DNA of 42,353 nt, taken from NCBI GenBank assembly GCA_020697135.1, contig JAJFBM010000018.1:1-42353 (forward strand). Reading direction: 5' to 3'. The number at the start of each line of letters is the position of its first letter. Positions within the stretch are counted from its first letter, which is position 1. The notes under the pieces are model-generated. The model did not search any database. It was not told the DNA's origin and saw only the letters and a list, made by a program, of their open reading frames with translations. The position numbers were made by a program, and so were the translations under genes. Origin of the DNA: Rickettsiaceae bacterium (GTDB lineage: Bacteria > Pseudomonadota > Alphaproteobacteria > Rickettsiales > Rickettsiaceae). Shown piece by piece: positions 7,385 to 15,499 of the stretch.

Positions 7385-9067
7385 ATGCTGGTTTCGCTTA
7401 TAATCTATTTTATTGTCCTAAGCATAAGCGCACCATTGCTGGGAAAATATATTGCATATGTTTATAGTAATAAGAAAATTAAATTACTAAAGCCTCTTTA
7501 TAGCACAGAGACTTTATTTTTACGCTTATTAGATAATCCAGTGCAACAATCTTGGACTAGCTATTTTAAAAGCCTTATGTCTTTTAATATTTTATGTTTA
7601 GTAGTAACATTTATAATATTATATTACCAAAATTACTTGTGGTTTGATAGAGCTTTGCCACTTAATATTCCTGCTACTATTAATGCAGCTACCTCCTTTG
7701 TAACTAATACCTTCTGGCAAAGCCATGATGCCGAAAGGGAATTAAATTATGCTAGTCATATTCTTGCATTAATGCTACAGAACTTCTTATCTGCTGGCAC
7801 TGGTATTGCAGTATTTATAGCTTTTACACGGAGTATGAATAATGAGAGAAGCCCTTTTATAGGAAATTTTTACGCTGATTTCCTCAAAGCACAAATTTAT
7901 CTTCTATTGCCATTCTCATTTTTAATTGCGGTAATTTTAATATGGCAAGGCGTACCTCATGAATTCACAAAGATTATAGCTTTTAAAAATCTTGAAAATA
8001 TAAACAGCGACCTTACTATTGGACCTGCTGCTGGGCAAGTCGCAATTAAGATTTTTGCCTCCAATGGAGGAAGTATTTTTAATGCAGCTTCGGCTCACCC
8101 TTTTGAAAACCCCACCGAGATCGCAATGCTAATTCAATTAATGCTTATATTATTGCTTCCAGTGTCTTTAGTTTTTACTTATGGCTATATAGTCGATAAT
8201 ATAAAACTTAGCTGGACACTTTATAGTATGATAGTGTTTTTCATAGCTTTAAGCTTCTTTTTAACCTACTATGCTGAAAATAAATATGGTTTCACTTACT
8301 TCTTAAACAAATCACCTTCGCAAGATAGCTTTAACATTTTAGGCAAAGAATCACTACAAGAAAAAACTCCTGCAATTTTATGGACTACCCTTGCAACTGC
8401 CACCTCATTGGGCTCACAAAACTCAATAATTGATAATTACTCTCCACTTAGCATCTTTAGCTTACTGGGTAATTTAATTATTGGGAAATTTATTCTAGAC
8501 AGCGTAGCTTCTGGCTTTTTTACAATGTTAATATATATTATAATCACCGTATTTATTAGAGGGCTGATAGTTGGACAGCCACCTACTTTCCTAGGCAAAA
8601 AAATCTCTATTAAAGAGATTAACTATATAATTATTTCATCTTTAATTTTCCCTATTGGCGTTGTTTTATTCATAAGCATAAGCCTTGCCTTACCTATCAC
8701 AAGTGACTTAATCAACCAACATGGCCCTCGAGCAATAAGCGCTCTAGCATTCAATTTTTCATCTTTATTTAGTAACAATGGTGCTGCGATGATAGGAATC
8801 AATATAAATAATGATTGGTTTAATGTACTCGGTGCTCTTGCTATGCTTATAGGACGCTTCCCTACTATTTATTTCGCTCTGGCAGTAGCTGGGTCCTTTG
8901 CTGAAAAGATCAGAATCGTCGATAACACTAATATAAATACTTCAGGTCTTGAATTCTGCGTGCTTTTATCATTCATGATCTTCCTGATGGGAGCCTTAAC
9001 TTTTTTCCCAGTATTATTATTAGGCCCTGTTCTTGAGTTCGTTAATTTACTTTCGATAACAGAATAG
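7385..9067 (+). CDS. kdpA: KdpA, potassium-transporting subunit of the Kdp pump
   Basis: Channel-like K+-binding subunit of the KdpFABC ATPase, a high-affinity K+ uptake pump of the inner membrane. The 560-residue protein matches the E. coli length (557) with the expected ten or so membrane helices. The four selectivity-filter loops are recognisable: TNTFWQS (107-113), SNGGSIF (226-232), a SLGSQN loop and SNNGAAMIG, each with its central Gly; LQNFLSA and the second-loop HPFENPT are also conserved. The first loop has Phe110 where E. coli has Asn (TNTNWQ). I use the ATG at 7385; an in-frame GTG at 7367 would overlap the lptM-like gene. kdpB starts nine bases later. Confidence 0.95.
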   Translation: MLVSLIIYFIVLSISAPLLGKYIAYVYSNKKIKLLKPLYSTETLFLRLLDNPVQQSWTSYFKSLMSFNILCLVVTFIILYYQNYLWFDRALPLNIPATINAATSFVTNTFWQSHDAERELNYASHILALMLQNFLSAGTGIAVFIAFTRSMNNERSPFIGNFYADFLKAQIYLLLPFSFLIAVILIWQGVPHEFTKIIAFKNLENINSDLTIGPAAGQVAIKIFASNGGSIFNAASAHPFENPTEIAMLIQLMLILLLPVSLVFTYGYIVDNIKLSWTLYSMIVFFIALSFFLTYYAENKYGFTYFLNKSPSQDSFNILGKESLQEKTPAILWTTLATATSLGSQNSIIDNYSPLSIFSLLGNLIIGKFILDSVASGFFTMLIYIIITVFIRGLIVGQPPTFLGKKISIKEINYIIISSLIFPIGVVLFISISLALPITSDLINQHGPRAISALAFNFSSLFSNNGAAMIGININNDWFNVLGALAMLIGRFPTIYFALAVAGSFAEKIRIVDNTNINTSGLEFCVLLSFMIFLMGALTFFPVLLLGPVLEFVNLLSITE

Positions 9068-9076
9068 TAATTTATT

Positions 9077-11107
9077 ATGAAATACCCCAATATAAAATTC
9101 GAACAAGTCAAAGTAATCTTTATAAATGCATTTTTAGCGTTCAACCCAAGCTATTTGCTTAAAAATTTTATATTATTTTTAGTATGGCTAGCCTCAACTG
9201 GCTCTCTTATTATATTAGCTTATAATATATTTATAGGAAGTAATCAGGTTATATATTTTTCCTATTTAACCTTTTGGTTATGGGCCACGTTATTTTTTGC
9301 AAATATAGCAGAGGCAATTACAACTATAAATACTCCAGCTGACCCTACACAAATAGCTAAAAATCAACCCGAAATTTTAATTAAAAAACTTAGAAGCCTT
9401 AAGAATTTAGATTTTTTTACTCATGTAGCTGAAAATAAACTTCGTCAAGGAGATTTAATGATTTTAGAAGCAGGAGAAGTGGTGCCAAAAGATGGTATTA
9501 TCGTATGGGGACAAAGTTTTGTTAACGAGTCTGACCTTACAGGGGAAGTAAAACCTGTCCTAAAATCTACTAAACCTACAGAGAATAAGATCAGAGAAGG
9601 TAGTATTGTAGAATCGGATAAATTAGTTATTAAGGTTCATGATCTTAAACCATTCTCTATTTTTTCAAATATCTCGAATTTCATGCGATATATTAATCGT
9701 GAAAAATCTCCTTTAGAAATAGCTTTGCAAAATCTTATTATTGGTCTTTCTATATTATTCATAGCAATTAGTTTAAGCCTTAAATTTTTAGCTTCCTATA
9801 TAGGAATAGAAATACCTATATTATATTTGATAGCCTTAACAGTTACGCTGATGCCTACAACTATTTCAGGCTTATTACCAGCAATTTCCTCTTCTGGCTC
9901 AAATATTCTTAAGCAAAAAAATATCTTATTAAAGGATAGTTTTACAATTGATACTGCACTTGATATTAACGTTATTGTATTTGATAAGACTGGAACTATA
10001 ACTGAGGGGCATAGAATTGCAATAGAGTTCATCCCAGTGGGTAAAACCTCGCTAAGAGACCTTGCGCAAGCAGCTTTTGTTGCATCCCTGCAAGACAAAA
10101 CTATTGAAGGGGAATCAATTGTTACGCTTGCAAAACAGAAATTCCAATTTAACGATGAAGATATTGATTTTAGCAAATATACTAATTTAAATTTCTCAGC
10201 TACCAATAGAATTAGCGGATGTAATTATAAAAGTTTAGAAATAAGGAAAGGGGCTTTTTCAGGTATCTGTGATTATTTAGGAATTAGCGAACATAAACTA
10301 GATAATGAAATTTTACAAATAAAGAAAAATATTGCTGCAGAATGCGGCACCCCTATGTTGCTTGTACAAAATAAGCAGATATTTGGCGTTATTCATGTTC
10401 AGGATAAAATAAAAAGAAAGTTTAAAAAGCAAATAGATATATTTAAGGAGCATAATATGCTGACAATAATGCTTACAGGTGATAATGAGCTAACATCAGC
10501 ACATATTGCTAAAAAGATAGGCGTACATGCATATTATTCTGAAACGACACCTAATCAGAAATTAGCCTTTATAAAAAAGTTACAAAACCATGGCTATACT
10601 GTTGCGATGATTGGAGATGGAGCGAACGATGCTCCCGCTATTGCACGCGCTGACGTCGGTGTTGCTTTTAAGAATTCCAATGAATATGCAGTTGAGGCTG
10701 CAAACGTTATTTTGACCGAAAATGATTTAAGTGAAATTCTTTATTTAAGAGATACAGCAAAAAACATGTTGGTGAAGCGAGGAGCTTTGACTATTTTTTC
10801 CCTAACCTCTGATATAGCAAAATATTTTACTATTATTCCAGCACTATTTAGCACAAGTTTCCCTGATCTTGCTTTATTCAATTATTCAAAATTACATTCT
10901 TTAGAAAGTGCGATCCTCTCTTCGTTGATGTTTAATGCTTTAATAATACTTATTCTTACCCCGATAGCTTTAAACAATAAAAGAAAGTCTTTTTCCAAAA
11001 GATTATTCTGGCGTAATCTAATAATTTATGGTCTAGGGGGGATAATTGCTCCTACAATAGGTATTAAAATATTAGATTCATTAATCGTATTTTTGAGGTT
11101 AGTATGA
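9077..11107 (+). CDS. kdpB: KdpB, P-type ATPase subunit of the Kdp pump
   Basis: Catalytic P-type ATPase subunit that energises K+ uptake by KdpA. The 676 residues (E. coli 682) carry the full set of motifs: membrane Pro loop LMPTTISGLLPAI (259-270), phosphorylation site DKTGTIT with Asp303, nucleotide-binding FSATNRISG and KGA, TGDNELTS, and the hinge MIGDGANDAPA. The actuator loop reads LTGEV (154-158): the catalytic Glu157 is present, but the following Ser, phosphorylated for inhibition at Ser162 in E. coli, is Val158. The gene overlaps kdpC by four bases (ATGA), as expected for translational coupling. Nothing suggests decay. Confidence 0.96.
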   Translation: MKYPNIKFEQVKVIFINAFLAFNPSYLLKNFILFLVWLASTGSLIILAYNIFIGSNQVIYFSYLTFWLWATLFFANIAEAITTINTPADPTQIAKNQPEILIKKLRSLKNLDFFTHVAENKLRQGDLMILEAGEVVPKDGIIVWGQSFVNESDLTGEVKPVLKSTKPTENKIREGSIVESDKLVIKVHDLKPFSIFSNISNFMRYINREKSPLEIALQNLIIGLSILFIAISLSLKFLASYIGIEIPILYLIALTVTLMPTTISGLLPAISSSGSNILKQKNILLKDSFTIDTALDINVIVFDKTGTITEGHRIAIEFIPVGKTSLRDLAQAAFVASLQDKTIEGESIVTLAKQKFQFNDEDIDFSKYTNLNFSATNRISGCNYKSLEIRKGAFSGICDYLGISEHKLDNEILQIKKNIAAECGTPMLLVQNKQIFGVIHVQDKIKRKFKKQIDIFKEHNMLTIMLTGDNELTSAHIAKKIGVHAYYSETTPNQKLAFIKKLQNHGYTVAMIGDGANDAPAIARADVGVAFKNSNEYAVEAANVILTENDLSEILYLRDTAKNMLVKRGALTIFSLTSDIAKYFTIIPALFSTSFPDLALFNYSKLHSLESAILSSLMFNALIILILTPIALNNKRKSFSKRLFWRNLIIYGLGGIIAPTIGIKILDSLIVFLRLV

Positions 11108-11646
11108 TAGATGACATTATAAAAAGCCTGAAATTATTTATAATTTGTGCTTTTCTAATAGCAGGAATATATAATTTTTTACTACATTTAGTTGGTAATA
11201 TATTATTCCCACACACATCCAAAGGTTCTCTAATTATCGAGGATGGTTCGATTAAAGGCTCTTATCTTATAGGCCAAGATTTTAAGTCCTCTAAATTATT
11301 TCATACACGTCCATATGTTAACTCAGAGTTTGAAGCCTCAACTCCTATATATGATGAAGAATTTATTTTCGATCTAAGAAATAATTTACAGAACCTAAAT
11401 AAAGAATTCAATACAGAAATACCTTTTGAAATGATCGCTTTTTCATGTAGTAATCTTGACCCATTTATTTCAGTAAAAGCTGCAAAAGCTCAAATTGAAA
11501 GAGTTTCGAGAGAAACTAATATTCCACATACTCAATTGAGTTTACTAATAGATAATACGAAACAAACTACTCTTCCACCATTCTTTGTTACCGAGAAAAT
11601 AAATGTTACAAAGCTTAATTTTGAGCTAAAGAAACTTTTAAAATAA
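11104..11646 (+). CDS. kdpC: KdpC, accessory subunit of the Kdp pump
   Basis: KdpC is a single-span periplasmic subunit that stabilises the Kdp complex. The 180-residue protein (E. coli 190) has one membrane helix at about 9-30 and the family signatures GSYLIGQDF (67-75), the FHTRP segment (86-90) and the SNLDPFISVKAAKAQIERVS block. It begins inside the kdpB stop. No kdpF, kdpD or kdpE is visible on either side, so the pump's small subunit and its usual two-component sensor are missing locally and must be elsewhere or absent. Confidence 0.95.
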   Translation: MIDDIIKSLKLFIICAFLIAGIYNFLLHLVGNILFPHTSKGSLIIEDGSIKGSYLIGQDFKSSKLFHTRPYVNSEFEASTPIYDEEFIFDLRNNLQNLNKEFNTEIPFEMIAFSCSNLDPFISVKAAKAQIERVSRETNIPHTQLSLLIDNTKQTTLPPFFVTEKINVTKLNFELKKLLK

Positions 11647-11682
11647 GACACGGAATATATTAATTAAATTGGATTTTTATAG

Positions 11683-11717
11683 TAAGTAGACGCTGTAAAA
11701 TAATGAGCGTCCACTTA
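11683..11717 (-). terminator. Hairpin between kdpC and the host-attachment gene
   Basis: Arms 11684-11694 and 11706-11716, 11 bp with one irregular pair, extended by a T-A pair. That pair is A·C in plus-strand RNA but G·U in minus-strand RNA, so the hairpin folds better in the transcript of the minus-strand gene ending at 11754. No U-run follows, so termination strength is uncertain. Confidence 0.4.
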
Positions 11718-11753
11718 TATATATTTAAATGAAATATACTATATACAATCTCA

Positions 11754-12218
11754 TCAGCTAAATATAGCCCTTTCAATATCACTAATTTGGTGATGGACTA
11801 AGTCTTTAGAGACTTGTTTTGTAACAAGAGCTTTTAAATGATTATCAAGCGAATGATTTAATTCACCAAGCGCTTTTGGCTCACCAACTATTATAACTTC
11901 ATTAAAATGCTTGGGGTTTGATATTAGTATATTATGAAGTTGCTTTGATAAGAGCCTGGTAAATTCCTGTCTCTCAATCTCTTGCGCAGTATGCTTAGGA
12001 TCAAAAAAGTGGCTCTGCGTAGAACTTCTATACGCGTAGCCTTGATGCCCTCTATTATTTACATGGCTGTAATCCATATTCTCACTTTCATGTTTTAAAT
12101 CTTCTTTATAATCTAGCTCCTTTAAGGTCTTGGTTACTTTAAGACCATTTGCTTCTAGAATTTTAGCTTTAAAAGAATTAAGAACTACTACAAGCTTTGC
12201 AGGTAAATTTGTTATCAT
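11754..12218 (-). CDS. Host-attachment-family protein (PF10116-like)
   Basis: A 154-residue cytoplasmic-looking protein with the outline of the 'host attachment protein' family (related to bacterial eRF1-domain-like baeRF proteins): strand LVVVLNSFKAKIL at the N-terminus, a basic/His-rich middle, FTRLLSKQLHNIL, the core strand and loop EVIIVGEPKALGELNHSL (105-122) and the C-terminal KDLVHHQISDIERAIF. The name comes from an Agrobacterium gene and biochemical function is unknown. I start at the ATG at 12218, behind a GGGAGG Shine-Dalgarno at 12226-12231; a TTG fifteen bases upstream lies in that site and is not a good start. It is a single-gene unit with its own strong promoter. Confidence 0.75.
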   Translation of the reverse strand: MITNLPAKLVVVLNSFKAKILEANGLKVTKTLKELDYKEDLKHESENMDYSHVNNRGHQGYAYRSSTQSHFFDPKHTAQEIERQEFTRLLSKQLHNILISNPKHFNEVIIVGEPKALGELNHSLDNHLKALVTKQVSKDLVHHQISDIERAIFS

Positions 12219-12251
12219 TATAATTCCTCCCAAAATTAATGTTGCAATATT

Positions 12252-12280
12252 AGGTTAGCTCAATCTAGCACCTATGTCAA
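12252..12280 (-). promoter_or_regulatory. Sigma70-like promoter of the host-attachment gene
   Basis: On the minus strand a perfect -35 TTGACA (12275-12280), a 17 bp spacer and TAACCT (12252-12257) as -10. Transcription would begin near 12245, giving a leader of about 27 nt with a GGGAGG Shine-Dalgarno. The rest of the 232 bp gap up to 12450 shows nothing else I can name. Confidence 0.6.
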
Positions 12281-12450
12281 AAGTTTATCTAGGTTCTGCG
12301 TAAGGAATTTTTTTTGAAAAAAGAATAGCTTACAGATTTACTCCATATTAGTTTCTCATAACTAGACAGGAATACTCAAGGTAGATAAAGTAAGAGTGAG
12401 ATTAAAACAAAGCGGTTCTATAAATAACTTTTTAACGTATAAAAATTCAA

Positions 12451-12951
12451 TTATTTGGTAATAATATCCTTAAACTCTTCAACAACTGCTTGGTAAAGCT
12501 TACGTTTAAAGGGGACAATTATTTTAGGTAGGCGATCAAGGGAAGTCCATTTCCAAGCATTAAATTCTGGGTGAGCAGTTTTTAGATTTATATCTTCATC
12601 AGTACCCGTAAACTTAATAAGGAACCATTTCTGCTTTTGCCCACGATATTTTCCACCCCAAAGTTTTGGAATAAGAAAAGTAGGCAAATCATAACTATAC
12701 CATTTTTTGCTCTCAGCAAGGATTACACCTTTATTCGATCCTACTTCTTCATGCATTTCACGAAGTGCTGCACGACTTGGTGTTTCACCAATATCAATAC
12801 CACCTTGTGGCATTTGCCAAGCCTCAATTTTAGTATCAATCCTTTTACCAACAAAAATCTTATTATATTGATTAATAATCATCATACCTACCCCTTCTCT
12901 ATAAGGCAGGTTCATTCTATTAATCTTATTTTCTTTATCTTCTTTATACAT
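12451..12951 (-). CDS. rppH: RppH, RNA 5'-pyrophosphohydrolase (Nudix)
   Basis: Removes pyrophosphate from 5'-triphosphate mRNA ends, opening them to RNase E-type decay; relatives are also called invasion protein A or NudH. The 166-residue protein has a complete Nudix box at 50-72 (G50, E56, R64-E65, E68-E69, G71), preceded by [11 protein letters not shown] and KIFVGKRID and followed by [18 protein letters not shown] and PEFNAWKW, all typical of the rickettsial and alphaproteobacterial RppH. No Shine-Dalgarno is evident; the Met at residue 13 is an alternative start. It is the last gene of the long minus-strand run, 59 bases after the deacetylase-like gene, an order conserved in alphaproteobacteria. 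Confidence 0.93.
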   Translation of the reverse strand: MYKEDKENKINRMNLPYREGVGMMIINQYNKIFVGKRIDTKIEAWQMPQGGIDIGETPSRAALREMHEEVGSNKGVILAESKKWYSYDLPTFLIPKLWGGKYRGQKQKWFLIKFTGTDEDINLKTAHPEFNAWKWTSLDRLPKIIVPFKRKLYQAVVEEFKDIITK

Positions 12952-13010
12952 AATAGATACAAAATTCTTATCTAAGAGCCTTATTCAGAGCATAGGCTTA
13001 AATTTCTTCA

Positions 13011-14192
13011 TTATTGGCCCAAAATTTCAGATACAGGCACTAACTCAATATTTTTATTATCTAGAGTTTTTAGCCAATCTGCAAGAGCACTTATGGTAAT
13101 TGGGTAAGAATTAATGTAACCTAAAGCCTTGCCTTTACTTTTACTTATTTCTTCTAACTTTTCAAGATTCTTTTGAATTAATGAAAGTTCAGTATTCAAA
13201 TCTATATAATGGTCGCAAGCGAGTGTAGAAATTCGTTTCTGAGTTACTAACTGAAAAAGAAGCATATTAGAATATCCTTTACCATACAACAATAATAATC
13301 GGTTACGACTTATAATGTCAAGTATTGGATCTATACGCTGTACATTATCAGTAAATTTTTCGTTAGGTAAACTATAAACACCGTTGATTCCTGGGAAGGC
13401 TGTTAAAATCTGCTGCAATCTACTTAAATTTTCACCATCATCAGATAATAATAATATTCCAAGTGGCCCCATATCATCTAACGGATATTTTTCCGTTTCA
13501 AAAGGAATTTCTAAGAAAAGCTCGTGACCATTTTCTTTCGCTTTATATAAAGCCTCCTTCAAACTATTAGTATATGGTGATATACCAAGGGCAATTTCAT
13601 TTGGCAATTGAATAGCCGCTTCAGTAACATTTTTTCCAAGACCCAAATTAGTGAGTAGGATTGCTATTTTAGTTTTCTGTACTTTATAAGGATTGGATGA
13701 ATCTGATATGTTAATTTGATCTTTTGTATTATCAGCCCCCTGAGTGTTTTGCGTATGATCTGCATTACTAGACTGATTATTATTAGTAGCTTCTGATAAT
13801 TGTTCATCCTCTACTTCATTATCAGCCTTATTATCTGCAGTAATTTTTGGTTCAATCTCTATTAAATTTTTCTTCTCTTTAGCTTCATTAGCCTGGCTTC
13901 CAGGATTAATTGCTGCTTTATCAGCCTCTAGCTGAGCTTCATCTAAAGTTGAAGGAGCTTTATCCTCCTCCTCTCGTTCATGTGAACTATTTTTATCAAA
14001 CGGTAATTCCTGGTGTTGTTTATGAATATTAATTACAATTTTTTGCATATCACTAATTGCTTTTTGCTCAATAGCAGGTTGCACCGTGTAGTAACCGTAA
14101 GCAACAAGCCATATTAGAGCTGCAAATAAGCTGAAATTTATTAGCTGTAACGTTAGCTTAATGATTTTTTTAAAAGTTTGCTTTACTGCCAT
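13011..14192 (-). CDS. Divergent polysaccharide deacetylase family protein
   Basis: A 393-residue membrane-anchored protein. One transmembrane helix (about 12-34) is followed by a long acidic, Asn/Gln-rich linker (60-165) and then a divergent polysaccharide deacetylase domain (PF04748-like, 173-393) with the strand IAILLTNLGLGKNVT, GISPYTNSL, GHELFLEIPFE and MGPLGILLL. The domain faces the periplasm if the anchor is type II. Family members sit beside ctpA and are thought to act on envelope glycans, but activity is unproven. The gene overlaps the ctpA 3' end by 23 bases, so translation is probably coupled. The linker is more variable than the domain and may span peptidoglycan. Confidence 0.85.
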   Translation of the reverse strand: MAVKQTFKKIIKLTLQLINFSLFAALIWLVAYGYYTVQPAIEQKAISDMQKIVINIHKQHQELPFDKNSSHEREEEDKAPSTLDEAQLEADKAAINPGSQANEAKEKKNLIEIEPKITADNKADNEVEDEQLSEATNNNQSSNADHTQNTQGADNTKDQINISDSSNPYKVQKTKIAILLTNLGLGKNVTEAAIQLPNEIALGISPYTNSLKEALYKAKENGHELFLEIPFETEKYPLDDMGPLGILLLSDDGENLSRLQQILTAFPGINGVYSLPNEKFTDNVQRIDPILDIISRNRLLLLYGKGYSNMLLFQLVTQKRISTLACDHYIDLNTELSLIQKNLEKLEEISKSKGKALGYINSYPITISALADWLKTLDNKNIELVPVSEILGQ

Positions 14193-15489
14193 TTGCTTTC
14201 ACTGCTGATTTGCTAATTATTAACCCTTTGAGTAAATCAAAAGCTCTTGAATATTGATAATCCTTTTTGTAAAGCTCGCTAATTTGTAAAGCTTTAGATG
14301 GTTCTTTATCTTTATTATTATCTTTCTGATCTTCTTTTGTTGTTTCGTTTTTTAAATGGTTTTTTAGAGATGCTTCAGAATATTTTCGTTCTTCTTTTTG
14401 TGAACCTAAATATTCAATTTTTGCAGGCTCTACAATAATATCTGGCGTAATACCTTCAGCCTGAATAGACCTACCGTTTGGTGTATAATATTTTGCAATT
14501 GTAAGCTTTAGCGCACCATCCCCTATTGGAGCTACTGTTTGTACAGAACCTTTACCAAAGGATTTAGTACCCATAATTATTGCTCTACCATAGTCTTGTA
14601 AGGCACCAGCAACAATTTCTGGCGCAGAAGCAGTACCAGAATTTATTAGGACAACTACTGGAACTTTAGGCGCTTTTGGCCCAAATTGGCTAGCTTTTTC
14701 CTTGCTCACACTTGTTGAAGTTCTTCCCTTAGTTGAAACAATAACCCCTTCATCAATAAAGAAGTTTGTAACAGCTACTGCTTGGTCTAGAAGGCCACCA
14801 GGGTTATTTCTAACATCCATTATAATACCCTTAACACCATTTTTTGCCTCTTGCTTTAATGCTGTAAAAGCTTTCTCTAATTCATCTTTAGTAGTTTTAT
14901 TGAAAGCTGCTATTCTTATATAAGCAATATCGTTATCTAAACTATATTTAACTGATTTTATTTTTACTATTTCTCTTACTAAATCTAATTCTATAGGTTT
15001 ATTTTCACCTTCTCTAATTACAGTTATATGAACTTTAGTACCAGGCTTGCCACGCATGTTCTTTACAGCCTTAGTATAGCCCAGATTCGGTACCAACTCA
15101 TCATTGATTGCAACAATAGAATCTCCTGGTTTAACACCAGCTCTATCAGCAGGGAGATCATCTATCGGACTTACAACTTTTACAACACTATTTTCAAATA
15201 TAACTTCTATACCTATACCACCAAATTCTCCTTTTATATGATCATCTAAATCTGCATATTCTTCTTTATTGAAGTATGAGGAATGCGGGTCAAGAGAAGA
15301 TGCCATACCATTTATTGCAGCTTCTAACATCTTTTCTTTATCAGGCTCTTGGACATAATATTTATCTATCATTTCAAAGATTGCTTGGAATTTCTTCATA
15401 TATTCATCTTTGCTTGCAGCAAAAGCTGTATGACCTAAGCAAGTAGAAATGCTTATTAACATAATAAATATGACATTTCTTAATTTCAT
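14170..15489 (-). CDS. ctpA: CtpA, S41 carboxy-terminal processing peptidase
   Basis: Periplasmic tail-specific protease with a signal peptide (1-25, ending TAFAA), an N-terminal helical cap with SSLDPHSSYF, a PDZ domain (about 90-165) and the S41 catalytic core. The Ser/Lys dyad is present: Ser288 in INSGTASAPEI and Lys313 in SFGKGSVQ; their 25-residue spacing equals that in E. coli Prc. The core ends LKLTIAKYYTPNGRSIQ, followed by a Lys/Glu-rich tail (350-400). In many alphaproteobacteria the order is envC-ctpA-deacetylase-rppH; here the envC position is taken by parE, ten bases upstream. A Shine-Dalgarno-like AGGAGA precedes the ATG. Confidence 0.95.
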   Translation of the reverse strand: MKLRNVIFIMLISISTCLGHTAFAASKDEYMKKFQAIFEMIDKYYVQEPDKEKMLEAAINGMASSLDPHSSYFNKEEYADLDDHIKGEFGGIGIEVIFENSVVKVVSPIDDLPADRAGVKPGDSIVAINDELVPNLGYTKAVKNMRGKPGTKVHITVIREGENKPIELDLVREIVKIKSVKYSLDNDIAYIRIAAFNKTTKDELEKAFTALKQEAKNGVKGIIMDVRNNPGGLLDQAVAVTNFFIDEGVIVSTKGRTSTSVSKEKASQFGPKAPKVPVVVLINSGTASAPEIVAGALQDYGRAIIMGTKSFGKGSVQTVAPIGDGALKLTIAKYYTPNGRSIQAEGITPDIIVEPAKIEYLGSQKEERKYSEASLKNHLKNETTKEDQKDNNKDKEPSKALQISELYKKDYQYSRAFDLLKGLIISKSAVKANGSKANF

Positions 15490-15499
15490 CGAGTTCTCC

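Noticed and set aside
13011-14192. Loss of the Asp motif in the divergent polysaccharide deacetylase (TNLG instead of an Asp-containing motif)
   Set aside because: As far as I recall, alphaproteobacterial members commonly have a TGLG-like form here, so this is family variation rather than inactivation.
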